Assembly (NCBI GenBank): GCA_050084985.1
Contig: JBITNC010000001.1
Coordinates: 25,606,001 to 25,670,000, forward strand
Reading direction: 5' to 3'
DNA: 64,000 nucleotides
From: Nageia nagi
Taxonomy: Eukaryota > Pinophyta
The notes under the pieces are model-generated. The model did not search any database. It saw only the letters and a list, made by a program, of their open reading frames with translations, and was not told where the DNA came from. The translations under genes were made by a program, and so were the position numbers. Below, piece by piece: positions 33,051-46,593 of the stretch. Numbering within the stretch: the stretch's first letter is position 1; each line of letters begins with the position of its first letter.

Positions 33051-34480
33051 TCACTCTTGTTCATCGTACAAGTTTCTTGCTCCCCCACCCTCCCTACCTA
33101 AATCTAAATCTTGCACTTCATATTTATAGATAAGCTTCCAATCCTCATATGCCATACATGGAATTTTTCTTATCAATCTTTCCAATGTCATCATCTTCTC
33201 TTGGAATATTTGCATGTTTCTTTCCTTCCAAATTTCCCAGAGCATATGAGGGAGTATCATATCCCATCTTAGTTTTTCCTCTTTACCAAAAACATTAGGG
33301 AGCCATTTAGAAATTGACTTAGTGATATCAATTCCAAGCTTGAATCTTTTCTTCCCTAATATTTCTCTCCAAACTTCCTAAGTGAAAGGGAAGAATTGGC
33401 ACAAATGATCTATTGATTCTTCCACTTTGTCACATAAAGAGCATATTTTAACAAGAATTTTTCTCCTCTTCCTTAAGTTATCAATAGTATATATTAGTTA
33501 ATTAAATACTATCCATAGGAAGTGGGTTACCTTTAGAGTAACTCCTTTTAACCATACCTTTTTTACAAGAAATTCACTTGCATTTGCCTCAAGAAGGGGG
33601 TGGTATATAAATTTTACTGAGTATAGACCTCTTTAACCTGGTTTCCACCTTAGGATATTTGATCCATAGTCAATAGTTAAAGGTGCTGAGACCAACATAT
33701 TATTGACCACCTCTACAGTAGTAGCTAGATATTGACTTGGGTGCCCAAGGATCTTTCAAGTTCTTTGCTTGTTGCTATCATACATATAACATTAACCTTT
33801 CCAACCCACATTATTTCTACTCCATGTGGCTAGATATAAAAGGTTTGGGACTTGAATGAGGGGCTTTACCTCAATCCATTCATCTTCCCAAAACTATACA
33901 TCTTTCTCATTGCCAATGCTCCAAAAAACATTCTTCTTCAAGAAGTGCCTGGTTTTGGAGATGCCCTTCCAAAAGGTCGATCCTTATCTATTCAATTTTG
34001 TCTGTATGAAGTTGGATCCTTTTGTTAGATATTTTTTTGGTAGATATTTACCCATTTTATTTTCTCATGAGTTCTCACCTTCCATGCCAATTTTCCCTAT
34101 AGTGGTATATTAAATTATTTTAGACTACAAATTCCAAGCCCTCCTTATGACTTTGGGTTACAAACATTAATCCAACTTATTAGGGAGATTCTCTTTTTCT
34201 CCTCCATTCCTATCCAAAATAATGTATTACAAATCTGATTAATTTTCTCACATATGCTTACCAGTATTTCAAATACTAACGCACACACATTAAACATGCA
34301 TACTTTGAAGTATTATTTTCACTAGGAGACATTTTCTAGCTATAAATAGAATTGGCCCCTTTCATCCTATGAGTTTTTTCTAGAACCTCTCAATCAAATA
34401 CAACCATAAGTTTTTTCTAGATGTTCCAACAAATAATGGAATCCCTAAATAGGTCGTGGGGAGGTTTTCAATCTATTATC
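33051..34480 (-). pseudogene. L1-type LINE reverse transcriptase C-terminal part
   Basis: Minus-strand text from 34476 down: IENLPTTYLGIPLFVGTS, LWLYLIERF, ARKCLLVKIILQSM, then LFWIGMEEKKRISLISW and GGLGICSLK. This is the standard plant L1 RT C-terminus. Near 33260-33051 it ends with the zinc-binding/Trp motif LWEIWKERNMQIFQEK. Stops and frameshifts are frequent. The catalytic RT core is missing: homology ends at about 34490, as in a 5'-truncated LINE. No A-rich tail is visible at the 3' side. Confidence 0.75.
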
Positions 34481-34489
34481 ATATTTTTA

Positions 34490-35350
34490 TCGTTCTCACA
34501 TTGTTGATTTTATTTTTTTAATAAATTAATTACCTTACTTTATTACATCTAATATTTTATAAATGTACCATTTATATTTAATTAACTCTAGTACTATATA
34601 TAATTATTATATTTGTTAAATTATTATTTAAAAAAAAACATATTTACATATTAATCACATATAGCTTAAAGAGTATATATATATATATATATATACAATA
34701 TCATATAGGCCTTAAGGCTAAGTAATAAAAATATAATCTATTATAAAATAGAATTTTGCAATTGAGATCCCCACCCCTCATTTAAAGCACTCATAGAGTT
34801 GATCCATCTCCCTCCTTCTAAGGCATCACTCGTATCTATTTTTCTTTTTCCATGCAAGTGATACTAGATACACATTGGCCTCTTTATTTTTGAGTGTTTG
34901 AAAAGTTTTTTTTCTATTTTTTTCCTCATATCAAGGAGCATTACATGTCCCTCACCTTTATCAATTGCTTATTCTTCCTTATTCATTCATCATTTTCTTC
35001 TTTAGATACATATTATCATATGTTATTTTGACACATATCTCAAATGAGACTAATATAAACTTCTAAAATAATGACATCATTATTTTATTTCTTATTTCAT
35101 CCTTTTATCATTATTTTTGGGGTTTTTTTAATATATATTAGAATGATGGCCTGGGTATGATCCCTTATTTTCTTAAAATAATCATAAAATAACACTTTAT
35201 TCTTTGCTAAAATGAAAAATGCCATGAAATTTTAAATTTATAAAAGAACATTCATAGAATCGTATACACTTCTGTCGTGATGCTTTATCATTCCAATGTT
35301 TATTATATTTTAAACAATGTTAGCTAGTTCTCTTGTTAAGATATATCAAA

Positions 35351-35402
<52 letters not shown>

Positions 35403-35660
35403 CATGCTCAAATTACAAACTCAACAAAGAAACTAGGGAATATTTGTAACAGAAGAATCTTGTCGACAGGATATAAGAGCAAGAATTAGCGTTAGGCTAT
35501 AATAGGCTCCACTCAAGTTCGATATTGACATCCACACTTATAAGGATTTCATTTTGGTGGAAGAAAAATATAGGGTATCTGGAGGTGTGAGTTGAAGCAA
35601 GTGATAGTATACAAATATTAATGCAAGGCAAATAATAGTTGGGAAAAAAATAATGATCTT
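34490..35660. other. AT-rich spacer with dinucleotide repeats
   Basis: No coding signal. It holds a short (TA)n at about 34675-34695 and a longer (AT)n tract at 35357-35399. Confidence 0.6.
35357..35399. repeat. (AT)n microsatellite
   Basis: About 21 uninterrupted AT dinucleotides. Confidence 0.95.
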
Positions 35661-35663
35661 GCA

Positions 35664-36293
35664 ATGCAAAAGGCCAAGAAAAGTCCAAATCCAAAGCCTT
35701 CAAAATTTTGGGTTAATATCATAACGAGAGACACAACTAAAGTACATTTTAAGGTTAAAATTGAATCCAAGGTAGTTAAAAATGAAATTTGCATCATTTT
35801 TCCAAAGGAAATCCTAGATCATGAACCAAAAAATAGGAAAACTATAATAGGAAAATTTGTAGGGTTAAGACCAAATATGGATGTTATTCAAATGTGGATG
35901 TTCAAAAAATGGATGATAAAAGGAAAAGTTGATTTAGTGGAACTCCCAAAGGAATTAATGATATTAAAATTTAAGAATGAAGAAGATATGGAAAAAGTGA
36001 TGGAGCTTGGATCTTGGTTTCTTAGGATCAAATATTTGGTGCTCAAAAAGTGGCATAAAGGTTTCAAACCAAAAACTAAAAATATCAATCTAGTTTCTAC
36101 ATGGGTAAGACTACCAAACTTCCTAATTGATTATTGGAATATGAATTTTATAATAGGAACTACAAATAGAATAGGATCCTTGGTATCCATAGATAAAGTA
36201 ACTTGGTCAAAGACTAGAATGATAGAGGTAAGATTTTGGGCCAGTATTGATATTACAAAAGATTTGTCTAGAAAACTCTTCATAGATGAATAA
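35664..36293 (+). pseudogene. LINE ORF1-like protein (DUF4283 type)
   Basis: 209 codons without a stop. From about residue 60 the text has the DUF4283 pattern of plant L1 ORF1: IIGKFVGLRPNMDVIQMWMF, LPKELMILKFKNEEDMEKVM, GSWFLRIKYLVLKKW, then VSTWVRLPNFLIDYWN. In plant LINEs this protein binds RNA ahead of the EN-RT ORF2. Decayed text of the same kind, rich in Lys and Gln, continues to about 36900 with stops, so the protein is truncated. The start at 35664 is the first Met of the frame and is not supported by anything else. It is the longest open LINE frame in the window. Confidence 0.7.
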
Positions 36294-37002
36294 GGTGGAG
36301 AAAATTGGGAATAAGAGATTGTATATGATAAATTTACTACAAGATGTTATGTATATAGTAAATTTAATCATTACACTTAGGAATATCAAAAGAAGAAGCA
36401 ACAAGAGCCATTGATACAACAAAAATCAATGCAAAGACAAGCTCAATGCATGCAAAGATAGACACAAGCACAACCAAATAAAAGGAACAAATTGAAGCAT
36501 AAATACATTTACATACCTTTGAGTAAAGTAACACCTTTTAGGATTTATTTCTACTCAAAGATAATTCTAACCTAGATAAACTAAGGAGGAAGAAAATCAA
36601 ACCAATGTGGAACCTACATGTATGAAAATTGGAGAAAAGGGATAGCAATGGGAGATAGTTAGACATAGGAAAAGGTAAAGCAACATGATGAATCTCCTCT
36701 AAAAAATAAATGATAGTATAAAGAATACATTCCAATAAAATGAGTCCAATTATTATAATACTCCACATGTTTGATAATCCCATGTTGGAAGACCATCATT
36801 ATAGGAAACCTAGATGAGGAAAATAATGGAGGAAGTAAAAAATGAATTGCTTTCAGACTATGGAGATGTATGGCACTAATTTGGCCCTATGAAATCTCCT
36901 TAAGGAAAAATTTGACTAAGATATAGTAAGGCTACAATAGAGTTACAACTAGATGTAAGAGGTTGTTGTTTTGATTTAGATGTTAATGAGAACAATTACT
37001 TG

Positions 37003-37445
37003 TATAATCTAACATAGTTGTAGTATTTATTGTAAATAGTTTTCTTTGCTAGCTTCATTCAAGATGAGTAATTATGTATATTAATGAGATACAATGACTT
37101 AATAGGCATGAAAATGTATAAATGGTGAACTATTAGAAGTTAAAAGGTCAAACATTTTAGCAAAATTTTCCATATTTGTAAGATACCTTCACAAATGATA
37201 ATAAAAATAGACAATGCTTTTCCCTCTTGTAACAAGTGGCTGTTAATTGCTTTTATGAATGTTATGTGTGAGATGTTTTATCAAATTATGGTTGTGTATT
37301 GTGATTGCTAGACCCAAGGGTAAGATAGCTTGCTATTCTTGATCCTGGATATGGATTGCTACCTATGCTACAATTTTAAGTTGTATATTTTTTATTTTAG
37401 TTTTACGTCAATTAGTTTATCTCTTTCCTATAACTCTTCACCTTT
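37003..37445 (+). repeat. Left terminal-repeat remnant of Gypsy element 2
   Basis: About 443 bp closely similar to 46594-47040 (both share TATAATCTAACATAGTTGTAG, GTAAGATACCTTCACAAATG and ATTAGTTTATCTCTTTCC). It precedes protease-like sequence with no gag between, so it is most simply an LTR piece truncated on its left and joined to pol by a deletion on its right. Confidence 0.55.
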
Positions 37446-40400
37446 TTGTAGATGAAATGAAACTTATATTACAAGATGTATTTATGATGTCATACAATTG
37501 GATTCTTACTCTATAGATGTTATTGGTATGTTAAAGGAGTCCTAATAACTTTGAATGTTTTTTTTTATATTTGTGTTATCCAAGATATCATTATGGTTGA
37601 TCTTCCACCTTTGTTTGGAATATGTATATTGAGAGAATTTACTGTTAAATTGGGAGGGTATTAGCTTTAGACTATACTCATCTATTTACTTCCCTTACAA
37701 GACAAATAAGTAAGAATTATAAATGAGGGAACCAAAAGTGTTCATCTTAAGAAGATCACAGAATAAAATTATATGAATGGTCACCAAATTGTAGAGGTAT
37801 TTTAAAGGGATACACATAGAGAATCACTACTAACAACTAAAGTTCTTTTAGCAAATGATTTAAATTATTAGGATATAGATGCTGCATGGGTAATTATTAT
37901 TTATATAAAGATGTTAGCCAATATTAGTCACAATTGAAAAAGAACATGAGATATGGATAATTATACTTTGATGGATTTAGATGTAAGCATGGATGCGAGC
38001 TGGAGTTGTATTCAAATCTCCAAAGGGACATATGAAAAGATTCTTCTTTAGATTCACATAGATTTGTACAAATAATGTTAGTTGAGTATGAAGCTCTTTA
38101 TATATAGGTTATCTAAAGCAATCAATCTAGGCATCAGATGCCTATTATTCATGGTAATTCAAAATTGGTCATAAAGCAAGTCACAAATTAGATTAGTGCA
38201 AAACATCATTTTTTGAAGACCTATAGAATAGAGTTTTGGATCTATTAGATTCATTCTTGGCTATCAATTTTATATTTATTCTTATAAGGTACAACCAAAT
38301 AGCTGATGCACTTGCTAGAAGAGGGGAAAATTATAATCCTACTCATTATAAAAGAGGAGCTCTTAGATTCAAAGTTCAATGTAGGCCTTTTAGTACCTGA
38401 TGTTCAAATTTTTGGTAAGTATTTGACTCTAATGAGCATATTATGAACTTCCTCTTAGATGAGGTAGTGTCTTACACTTTTAATATCAAGAATTACCTGA
38501 ATTATTTCTAAGAATTAGATGTTATTCAACTCAAAAATAATATTTTACCAAAAGGATTACTCTCTCTTGAAAAACTATTTGATTCAAAAGATGTCCAAAA
38601 AGTTAAATCTTTGGCCATCCAAAAGGAGAATTATGTTGAGCTGAAATAGATTCTGGTAAATATATCAAAGTTGGTTTAGAGTGTTCAGATGAAAAAAAAG
38701 GTTATGTCTCAAATTTATCATGAGTTTTCTAAAGTAATTGCTTGGACTTATGATTATCTTAAGACATATGATAAGAGTGTCATTCAACATACAATTGAGC
38801 TTGAACCAAATGTCAAACCATATAGGAAAAAATAAAGGCTAGTCAACCCTAAAATAGAGCAAATATGAAATAAGAATTGATCAAGTTGCTTATTTAAAAT
38901 TATTTATCCTATCAAGCACTTTTCTTGGGTTGCAAATTTAGTTCTGTTAGAAAGAAAAGTGAAAAAATTAGACTATGTGTTGATTTCAAAAATTTGAATC
39001 AAGTATCTCTCAAAGATAATTATCCTCTCCCACCTATGGAGTAGATTCTGTATACAATAGTTGGAGATTGCTATTTTTTAATGATTGATGGTTACTCAAG
39101 ATTTAACCAAATTTGGGTGAAATATGAAGATCAATAAAAAATTGCATTTACAACCAAATGGGAGACATTTGCTTTTCAAAGAATGCCTTTTCATCTTTCT
39201 AATGTAGGAGCTACTTTTCAAAGAGCCATGGATCATGCATTTGGTGAACTAATAAATAAGATTAAAATGGTCTATTTGATAATATCATAGTGTTCTCTAG
39301 AAGTAGAAAAGATCATTTGGGACATCTTAGATAGGTTTTTGAAAAATGCATAAAATTTGATATTTCAATTAATCCAAAAAAATCAATTTTTTATGGTTGA
39401 CCAAGGAAAATTACTTGGTCACATTATCTCAAACGAGGGATTAGTAAATGGATCTAGATAGAGTGAAATCCATTGAAGCATTTCCACTTCCTTCCAACAA
39501 AAAACCTTGCAATCATTCCTTGGTCATATCAATTTTGTTAGAAAATTCATTAGTGATTTTTTAGAAATTGTATCCCCCAATCACTTCAATGCTACAGAAA
39601 GATGCTATATTCTCATAGTCCAGTGAAGCAAAACTAGCCTTTAAAGAAATAAAAGGGCTATAGAGAACTCTTTTCTTAAAAATCCTAATATGTCAAAAAT
39701 TTCATCATTAGCATATGAAGTAGATAGAGCATTGTTACAATTCTAGCATAGAAAGATTGATAACAAAGAAGAACACTCGATTGCCTTTCATAGTCAAACA
39801 TTCATCAACACTAGCAAAGGTACTCATTTATTAAAAAGCAAGTATTTTCTATAATGAAGGGTTAATTAGTATGTCTCCTATAATAGAATCCTTGTATTTA
39901 CTATTCATCCTAATGTAAGAAATTATGTTATACAAGGAGATCTAGGTGAAGGAAAGATAGTTGGATTACTAAAATAATGAAATATGATATAGAAATTAAG
40001 CCAACCAAGCTGACTAGAGGTAGGGCTATCTATGAAAATACTAGCTTAAAGTATTATAAAAGATGAACAACAATTTAATGAAGAAAATGATTGGATTAAG
40101 CAAATTATTTTTTATTTTTAGACTGGTAAGTGTCCTAAAGCTCTAGATAGATATCAATAAGAAAATTCAAATTGCATGCTCTCAATTTTATGATGATATA
40201 TGACCATTTGTATAAAAAAAAATTGATCAAACCCTATTAAATGTGTGACTCATGATGAATCCAGAGAATCTTGCATGAATTTCATTATGGATTTTTGGCA
40301 GAATTACAGTGGACCAACACATAACAAAAAATATTAAAAGTTGGATACTATTGGCCCACCATATTTCAAGATTGCCCAAGAGTGTACAAATGCAATAGAT

Positions 40401-41310
40401 TTGTGGTAAAAAAAGGTAATATTCTATGCCTTTTAAACCTATGGTAGTTGAGGAACCCATTTCAACAATGGGGTATGGACTTCACATGTGTTATAAACTC
40501 AAATTCTTCAGTGGGCCATAAGTCATTTTGACTACAATAGATTATTTCACCAAATGGTTAGAAGCTATTGACCTTGTAAGAATGCAAATCAAGAAGCAAT
40601 GATAGAAATATTAAAAGGATAATCACTCGCTTTGGAATTCCATAGACTATTGTCTCAAACAATGGTTTGATATTTATTTAAGGTAACTTGTCAAAACTTT
40701 ATTATGAATATGGAATATACTAGTTATTTTCTTCAAATTATTACCTACAAGGTAATGGGTTAGCTAAATAACTAATAAAAACCTAACCCAAATCATCAAG
40801 ATAACAATTGAAGGGAATCCCATACAATGGCATACATAATTAGACTTCTCATTATGAGAAGATAGAATTAGCATTAAATCACAATCAAAACATCCCCATA
40901 TGCACTGTATATGGTAAAAGACCTATGTTGCCAATACACATTGAGTTATCAACATTAGAAGTCCTGCAAGAAGTGGAGGACCATCACTTTGAGCCACTAC
41001 AATCCAAGTATAATCAACTCCTAAAATTAGAGGAAGCAAAAAAAGCATATGAGTCATTTAAGCATTGCCAACACATTATCAAAAAATGGTTTGATAAGAA
41101 AAAGAGTTTCTAGGTGATGTTGTCCTCAAATGGGATGAGGAAAGAGCAAAGCCTAGAAGACACCAAAAATTTGACTCTCTCTAGAGCGGGCCTTATATCA
41201 TCAATCAAGCTATGCAAAGTAATGTTCAAATTACAAGACATTATCAAGTCCTAGGAATTACCTATTCCCATCAATGGGATCTATTTGAAGCACTATTGAA
41301 TATGAGGTGA
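37446..41310 (+). pseudogene. Ty3/Gypsy pol with an extra RNase H upstream of RT (element 2)
   Basis: Domains in order, all frameshifted: protease/linker text VDLPPLFGICILREFTVKLG (about 37590); RNase H-like domain with LYFDGF, RAGVVFKSPKGHM, LVEYEAL, GNSKLVIKQV and IADALARRG (37960-38330); RT with VIAWTYDYLKTYDKSVIQHT (38730), RLCVDFKNLNQVSLKDNY (about 38970), LMIDGYSRFNQIW (first catalytic Asp) and GATFQRAMDHAF. The Y-L-D-D box is destroyed by a base loss near 39275. A second RNase H follows (39700-40060, KYDIEIKPTKLTRGRAIYE), then integrase (40180-41310) with the catalytic GMDF but SNNG for the usual S-D-N-G, and a C-terminal PYII end. None of it is functional. Confidence 0.75.
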
Positions 41311-44300
41311 TCTTATAACACTTGCTAGATATTGTATAGTGTGAATAATTTCAAAAAAAAATAATTTAATTTTAAGGCTTGTACATCTTCTAGTTATAGT
41401 TACCAAAAAAGTAGGTAGTCATTAATTATCACATTAATTTAGCATCATCTAGAGTTAATTTAGTGCACTACTCAATCATTACTAAATAAGGTAGCATTTA
41501 ATGAAAGATTTCATCAAATTTCTCAAACCATCACATAGGTACCCCAAGTTAAATTTAGCATGCTCCAAATGACTCATACAACTTGTCTTAGCCCATTCCC
41601 TATGATGCATGGATATCGACATTCCTAAACATTAATTTCCATCAATGCTAGTCTCACAAGCCTTGGATGAATAAAATATCTTGCAAACCCTCTAACTCAA
41701 AACTTAACCATTTTTTGAACATACCAATTTTCAAAGCTTATAGATTATAGAGCTAAGTATAGTAAGGATATAGAGAGTTGTAGGACCTTGCACAGTGTGA
41801 TTATAGTCTCAAATGCAAACTAGAGGTTCTAAAAAGAGTGTTGACACTATGTCAACTTCCCAATCATCATCTGCATATGAAATAGAGCAAGTCAATACTA
41901 ACTTGATACCATGCAAGAAGAGTATCTTGAGAATGCTTTAGGAGTAAACTAGACTAATATGGGGTGATGAACCACATTTATACATAAAGAGCCAACCCCA
42001 ATTGCATCATTTTGCAACATATGACTCCTAAGGTTGCTAAAAAAGGAAAATCATTAGTGCACTCAAAGAGAGACATCATGATTGACCAACTCCTAGCTTA
42101 TTATGTGCCCTATGAATCATTTACTTCACCCCAAGTTGTTGTATTCAGTGGCACATAAGCATAACTAGCAAGGTTATCAAATAGGAATGTTCAAATACTA
42201 AGAGGAGGGAGGTGAGTTGGAGCTAAAATTTGAAGTAGTATTAGACTAATCCTCTGACTTTATTCTTCAAGCATTTGCTATCCCTGCTAATTAGACCTTC
42301 CATGTGAAAAAACAAATTGATTTAAAAAGAGAGAAGAATGACTTCTATGGTAATGAAGATGAGATGATAAATTGGATTGATAAGAGGTATCAAGGGAGCA
42401 AACAACATAACTCTAGCTAAGCTATGATATAATCTTATTTGAGAAGAAGAGGGATAGAAAGGTGCAGCAGGCATTGGTAGATATTTTGGAAAAGAAAACC
42501 CATATTGAAGCAAATTAAGCCATGGTATGTATGGCTTATTATATCATGAAGGCTCATGTCTGCTATGACTTCTCGAAATTTCATTTCAAATGAAATAAAG
42601 AGATGTCTATTTAAAATTGAAAAAATAGACTTTATACATTCTTCATATCTTTAGTGGCTCTTTGCCCATCAAAATCTTGACAAACTTGTAGAGGTGGGAT
42701 TGCCAATTCATCCAATGAATCTTAATGTTGGACTAGTACCAATTGACTTGATAGTCCCAATTTTGAGTAGGTTGCATGGATCATGCTATGAGTTCATGGA
42801 TAGATTCTATGTAATAGTATTCCAAATTTTGACTGGAAGAATCCCTAGTAAACTACACAAGAGTGCAATGTAAGAGCTAAAGGAAGAAATAAAATCGATG
42901 ACTGGTGCTTCCTCAAATACCGCATCATGATTATGAGGTATGGGTATTTTGAAAAGCCCTTTTTCTTACCTAAATATGTAACCCCTCAGTTATATTCAAT
43001 AGAAATGGGAAAGCAAATTTGTGCCATAGAGACCAAGTATGGGTCTGAAGGTAGTTTTAAATCTATTATAGATATATCAACTTTTACTAAAAATTTTACT
43101 CTTTTAGAAGTAGATTGTAAAGATAGCATAGCAATTTTTTTGTACAAAATTTTAAATTAGATATGGTAGAATTTCCATGGATCTATGATCTTTTAGGAGA
43201 AATGACCAAAATAATAAGGTCAAATAAGAAGCGTCCAACCTTTTCCCATGAGTATAGACCTCATGTGGAATATTTTGTAAATAAAATTGAGCAAAAGTAG
43301 AATTATACCTAAAATGGGAATTTACTCCCCTAAACAAGGCTTAGATGACCCTTGAGGGGATAAGAAAGTACAAGAAATAGCAAAATAAGTAGTAAGATTT
43401 TTCCCTCAACCCATAAGTCCTTACCTAGTTAACAAGTTTTGGGTGGAGCCCCAATAAAATTCATTATTTCATAAAATTTAGATTTGAGCATACAAACAAG
43501 ATTCATCACATAGAAAGTGAATTGTTTGATAAAATTAGATATGATAGATTTTGAGATGTTGAATATTCTAAGGATCCTCTACCAAAATTGGGCCAACCTC
43601 TTCCTCCTAAGTTTTAGGGAAATTTAATTATAGGAGAGAGGTAAGAAGAGATTGGGCAACCATCTAGCTCAATGGAGCATGCAAGAAGGAAGAATAGAAT
43701 CCCTCAAATACTACCAACACTTCTCAGAAGGCTTATCCAAAAAAGAGAAGGAGAATTCAAACCCTTGCTTAGAGACAACAAACCCTAGAGAAGGATGAAA
43801 AACCTATAAAGAAGCCCTGCATCGCTTAGCCAAGATCATAAAGGACTATGCCTCCACCTCTAAAAATCATAGAAGAAACTTTAGAGGTAGTAGCAAAAGT
43901 GGTAGAAATTTTTGATACAAAGGTATTGCAAGAGCCTTAGAACATAGAAATTGGTGCTCGATAAGAAGTTTTGATACAACAAGACATCCTAGAGAACAAA
44001 GAAACCCTAGAAAAGGAAAAAAGATTTTAACTCAATGGATAAAGCTGATGATGATGATAAGGTCATGGAGGAGGTAAAGAAAGAAATATAAATTCAAGAT
44101 TCTATGTCCTCAAAGTAGTTAGAAACCTCACAATAGGTCACAACATCTACCTTAGGTGTAATTACTCCTCCCCATTCTTTAAATCCTACAGCCTCCAGGA
44201 GGAGATTAAATCTATTTTTTCCACACAAATTGTAGAGCCTATTAATTAGGAAACTTTTATTAATAAGCCTTCTATGCTCCTTGAGTAATAGTTGAGAATT

Positions 44301-45557
44301 TTGATTAAAATGATAGAAATATGAGATATTAAAATAGCACAAATGTCTTTCAAAGAAGGGTAACTAGATACTACTCCCACGGTAATAATTGATGTAAATA
44401 AGCAGAGTGCTCTAGCAATTGACCAGTCTAGATTTCTTGTAAATACTTCAATAATGGTTGGTAAAAGTCCTCAAGAAATGGAGATTAAAGTAGAGAAATT
44501 AAACAAAAAAATAAATTAGTATAAGAAATATTGCTCCCTTAAAGATAAAATAGTGGTTGGGTTGCAAACAAAAATAAATATTTGATTGTAAAGCTTTATA
44601 AGCAAAAGTTAGAATTTGACAAGAGCTTAACAATAATAAAGGCTAAGTTAGATGGTGCAAATAAAACTATACAAGATCTTAAAGCTCAAACTACAATCAT
44701 AGATGCTCAAAATCAAGCAAGTTAAGGCTAAGTTACAAACAGTCATAGCAACTAATAAAGGACTATTTGATGGCAATTCAAAACTATTGCTACTCATAAA
44801 AAGCTTAAAATATCCTAGTGGAGCAAGTCAAAGATAGAATGGTGACATTATCACACTTGCATATGTTAAGGAACAAACACTACAACAATAAGGCAATTCA
44901 ACACATAGATTACTCTCCATCAGTTGGCTTTAGATATATTGAGGTTAGTTTTAGAAAAAATGCAAAGCTGAGTTAAGAGTTTTGACTGAGAAAAACATAG
45001 CGACCATTACTCCAGACCAAGATAATTATATTTGATAAGTATTCAGGATATATGTGAACTCCAAAATTTGATGTTCAACATGGATATAGGTAAACAGCAA
45101 CTCACAATAGAGCTAGGATTCATTAATAAAATTCTTTAATTCTTTGATTGAGATGAAAGCTCTCAAATTATGGTAAGAAAAAATGTATAAGGTAGTGCTA
45201 CAGTTGGATAGCTAATACCATTCAATTGCTTGAATAAGTCTTATACTACAAATAAATGACCTCACTTAGGAGGCAATCATAAGGTTCCTACACGTGGGAG
45301 GTTGGAGAATGTTCTAATGGGCTTTAGAGTTGAATTGTAAAGATTCAAGCATCCCCTATTCTATCATAGGTTGACCATCTTAAGGATTTAAATAAAAAAT
45401 TCACCCCTTCCTTAGTAGAGCTAATTCCACCACCTAAAAACCCTACTAATTCTACATCTAAATAGGCTACTAGAACTAGCAAATAATGGGTCCTATTCTC
45501 TAGTAGACAGAGACCCCAAGAGCCACTAGAAGATTGTATTCTATTCAGAATTGCACT
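41311..45557 (+). other. Long unexplained region after Gypsy element 2 integrase
   Basis: 4.2 kb between the end of integrase and a purine tract. Protein-like pieces appear on the plus strand: around 42460-42600, 42720-43140 (open frame 42927-43160 with RYGYFEKPFFLPKYVTPQLY) and 43160-43300 (FPWIYDLLGEMTKIIRSNKK), and a Lys/Ile-rich helical text with coiled-coil character at 44450-44900. I do not recognise the family. They may be remains of an additional frame of the element or an older insertion. Confidence 0.35.
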
Positions 45558-45570
45558 TTAGTTGGGGGTA
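45552..45570 (+). other. Polypurine-like tract of Gypsy element 2
   Basis: AGTTGGGGGTAATATT near 45557 resembles purine tracts before Gypsy 3' LTRs and marks the end of the internal region if the LTR spans the following 1.5 kb. No clear TG start is identified. Confidence 0.3.
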
Positions 45571-45777
45571 ATATTATTTTTTTATTCTTTAATTCTTTTC
45601 ACAAAATTTTTATACTCTAATTCTCTTCCCTATTAGCATGAAATTTGAGTCCTTATTAGTCTTAGTCTGAAGAATTTTAGGTGTTATCAACACCTAGCAT
45701 TGTATATATAATCTAGATGTTGTATGTATGAGAATGTTCTTTTGATATTTTCCTTGTAAATTTCTAATTCACAGTTT

Positions 45778-46060
45778 TCCAAGAATTATTGTAAATACAT
45801 TGTTCAATAATTATTGTAAATACATTTTCTAGGAGTTGTTGTAAATAATGAAGTTCATTATCTAGAATTGTTGTAAATACATTGATCGAGAGTTGTTGTA
45901 AATACATTGTCCAAGATTTGTTGTAAATACAGTGTCTAAAAGTTGTTGTAAATACAATGTTTGAAATTATTGTAAATACAGTTTCCAAGAGTTGTAAATA
46001 TAATGTCTAGGAGTTATTGTAAATATAGTTCTAGGAGTTCTTGTAAATATAGATGTCCAA
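45778..46060. repeat. 25-bp tandem repeat, about 11 units
   Basis: The word GTAAATA recurs at 45791, 45816, 45841, 45873, 45898, 45923, 45948, 45972, 45994, 46019 and 46043, a period of 22-25 with one of 32. The unit is roughly TCTAGGAGTTGTTGTAAATACA. It is probably within the Gypsy 3' LTR or just before it. Confidence 0.9.
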
Positions 46061-46593
46061 GATATTAGAAGAGCCCATCAATTTTGAGTGATGACATCAT
46101 AATTTTTGGTTTAAATTGATGGGTCCAAAAAAGTAGATCATCAATAAAGCCCAAAGAAAGGAAATAGAACTTGCTAGACTAAGGCAAGAGTGATGGGCAT
46201 GAAGTAACACTCTGATCCACTTGATCTTAAGTGTTTGACCCCCAGGGTCCTGTTAATGTGTTGAAATCCAACTAATTTTCACATAATAGTGGTAGTTTCT
46301 TATCAAACTAAGTTGATATATTTTCATGAACCCCATTACTTTGTTCATTCACATTATAGTATGGATCATCAATAGTTAAAGAAAGTAGATGAATGCCGAT
46401 AGAACATAGTACTAGATTGTACCTATCAAATTATGGATAAGTGCTTATTCAATGAACTACTATGCATCTTCAATCAACTATAGGGTCCAAAGAAGGAGTA
46501 GTCAATAGCATGTTAGAAGGATTTTGCGCTTTGTATACATAGCTATTCAAAAATTGCAAATTCCCAAATAGTCATGACTGTTGGTACTTATTC

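Noticed and set aside
33856-34113. Plus-strand 85-codon frame
   Set aside because: Antisense of the LINE RT C-terminal region.
45778-46060. CRISPR-like regular repeats
   Set aside because: The units are contiguous and degenerate with no unique spacers; this is a plain tandem repeat in plant DNA.
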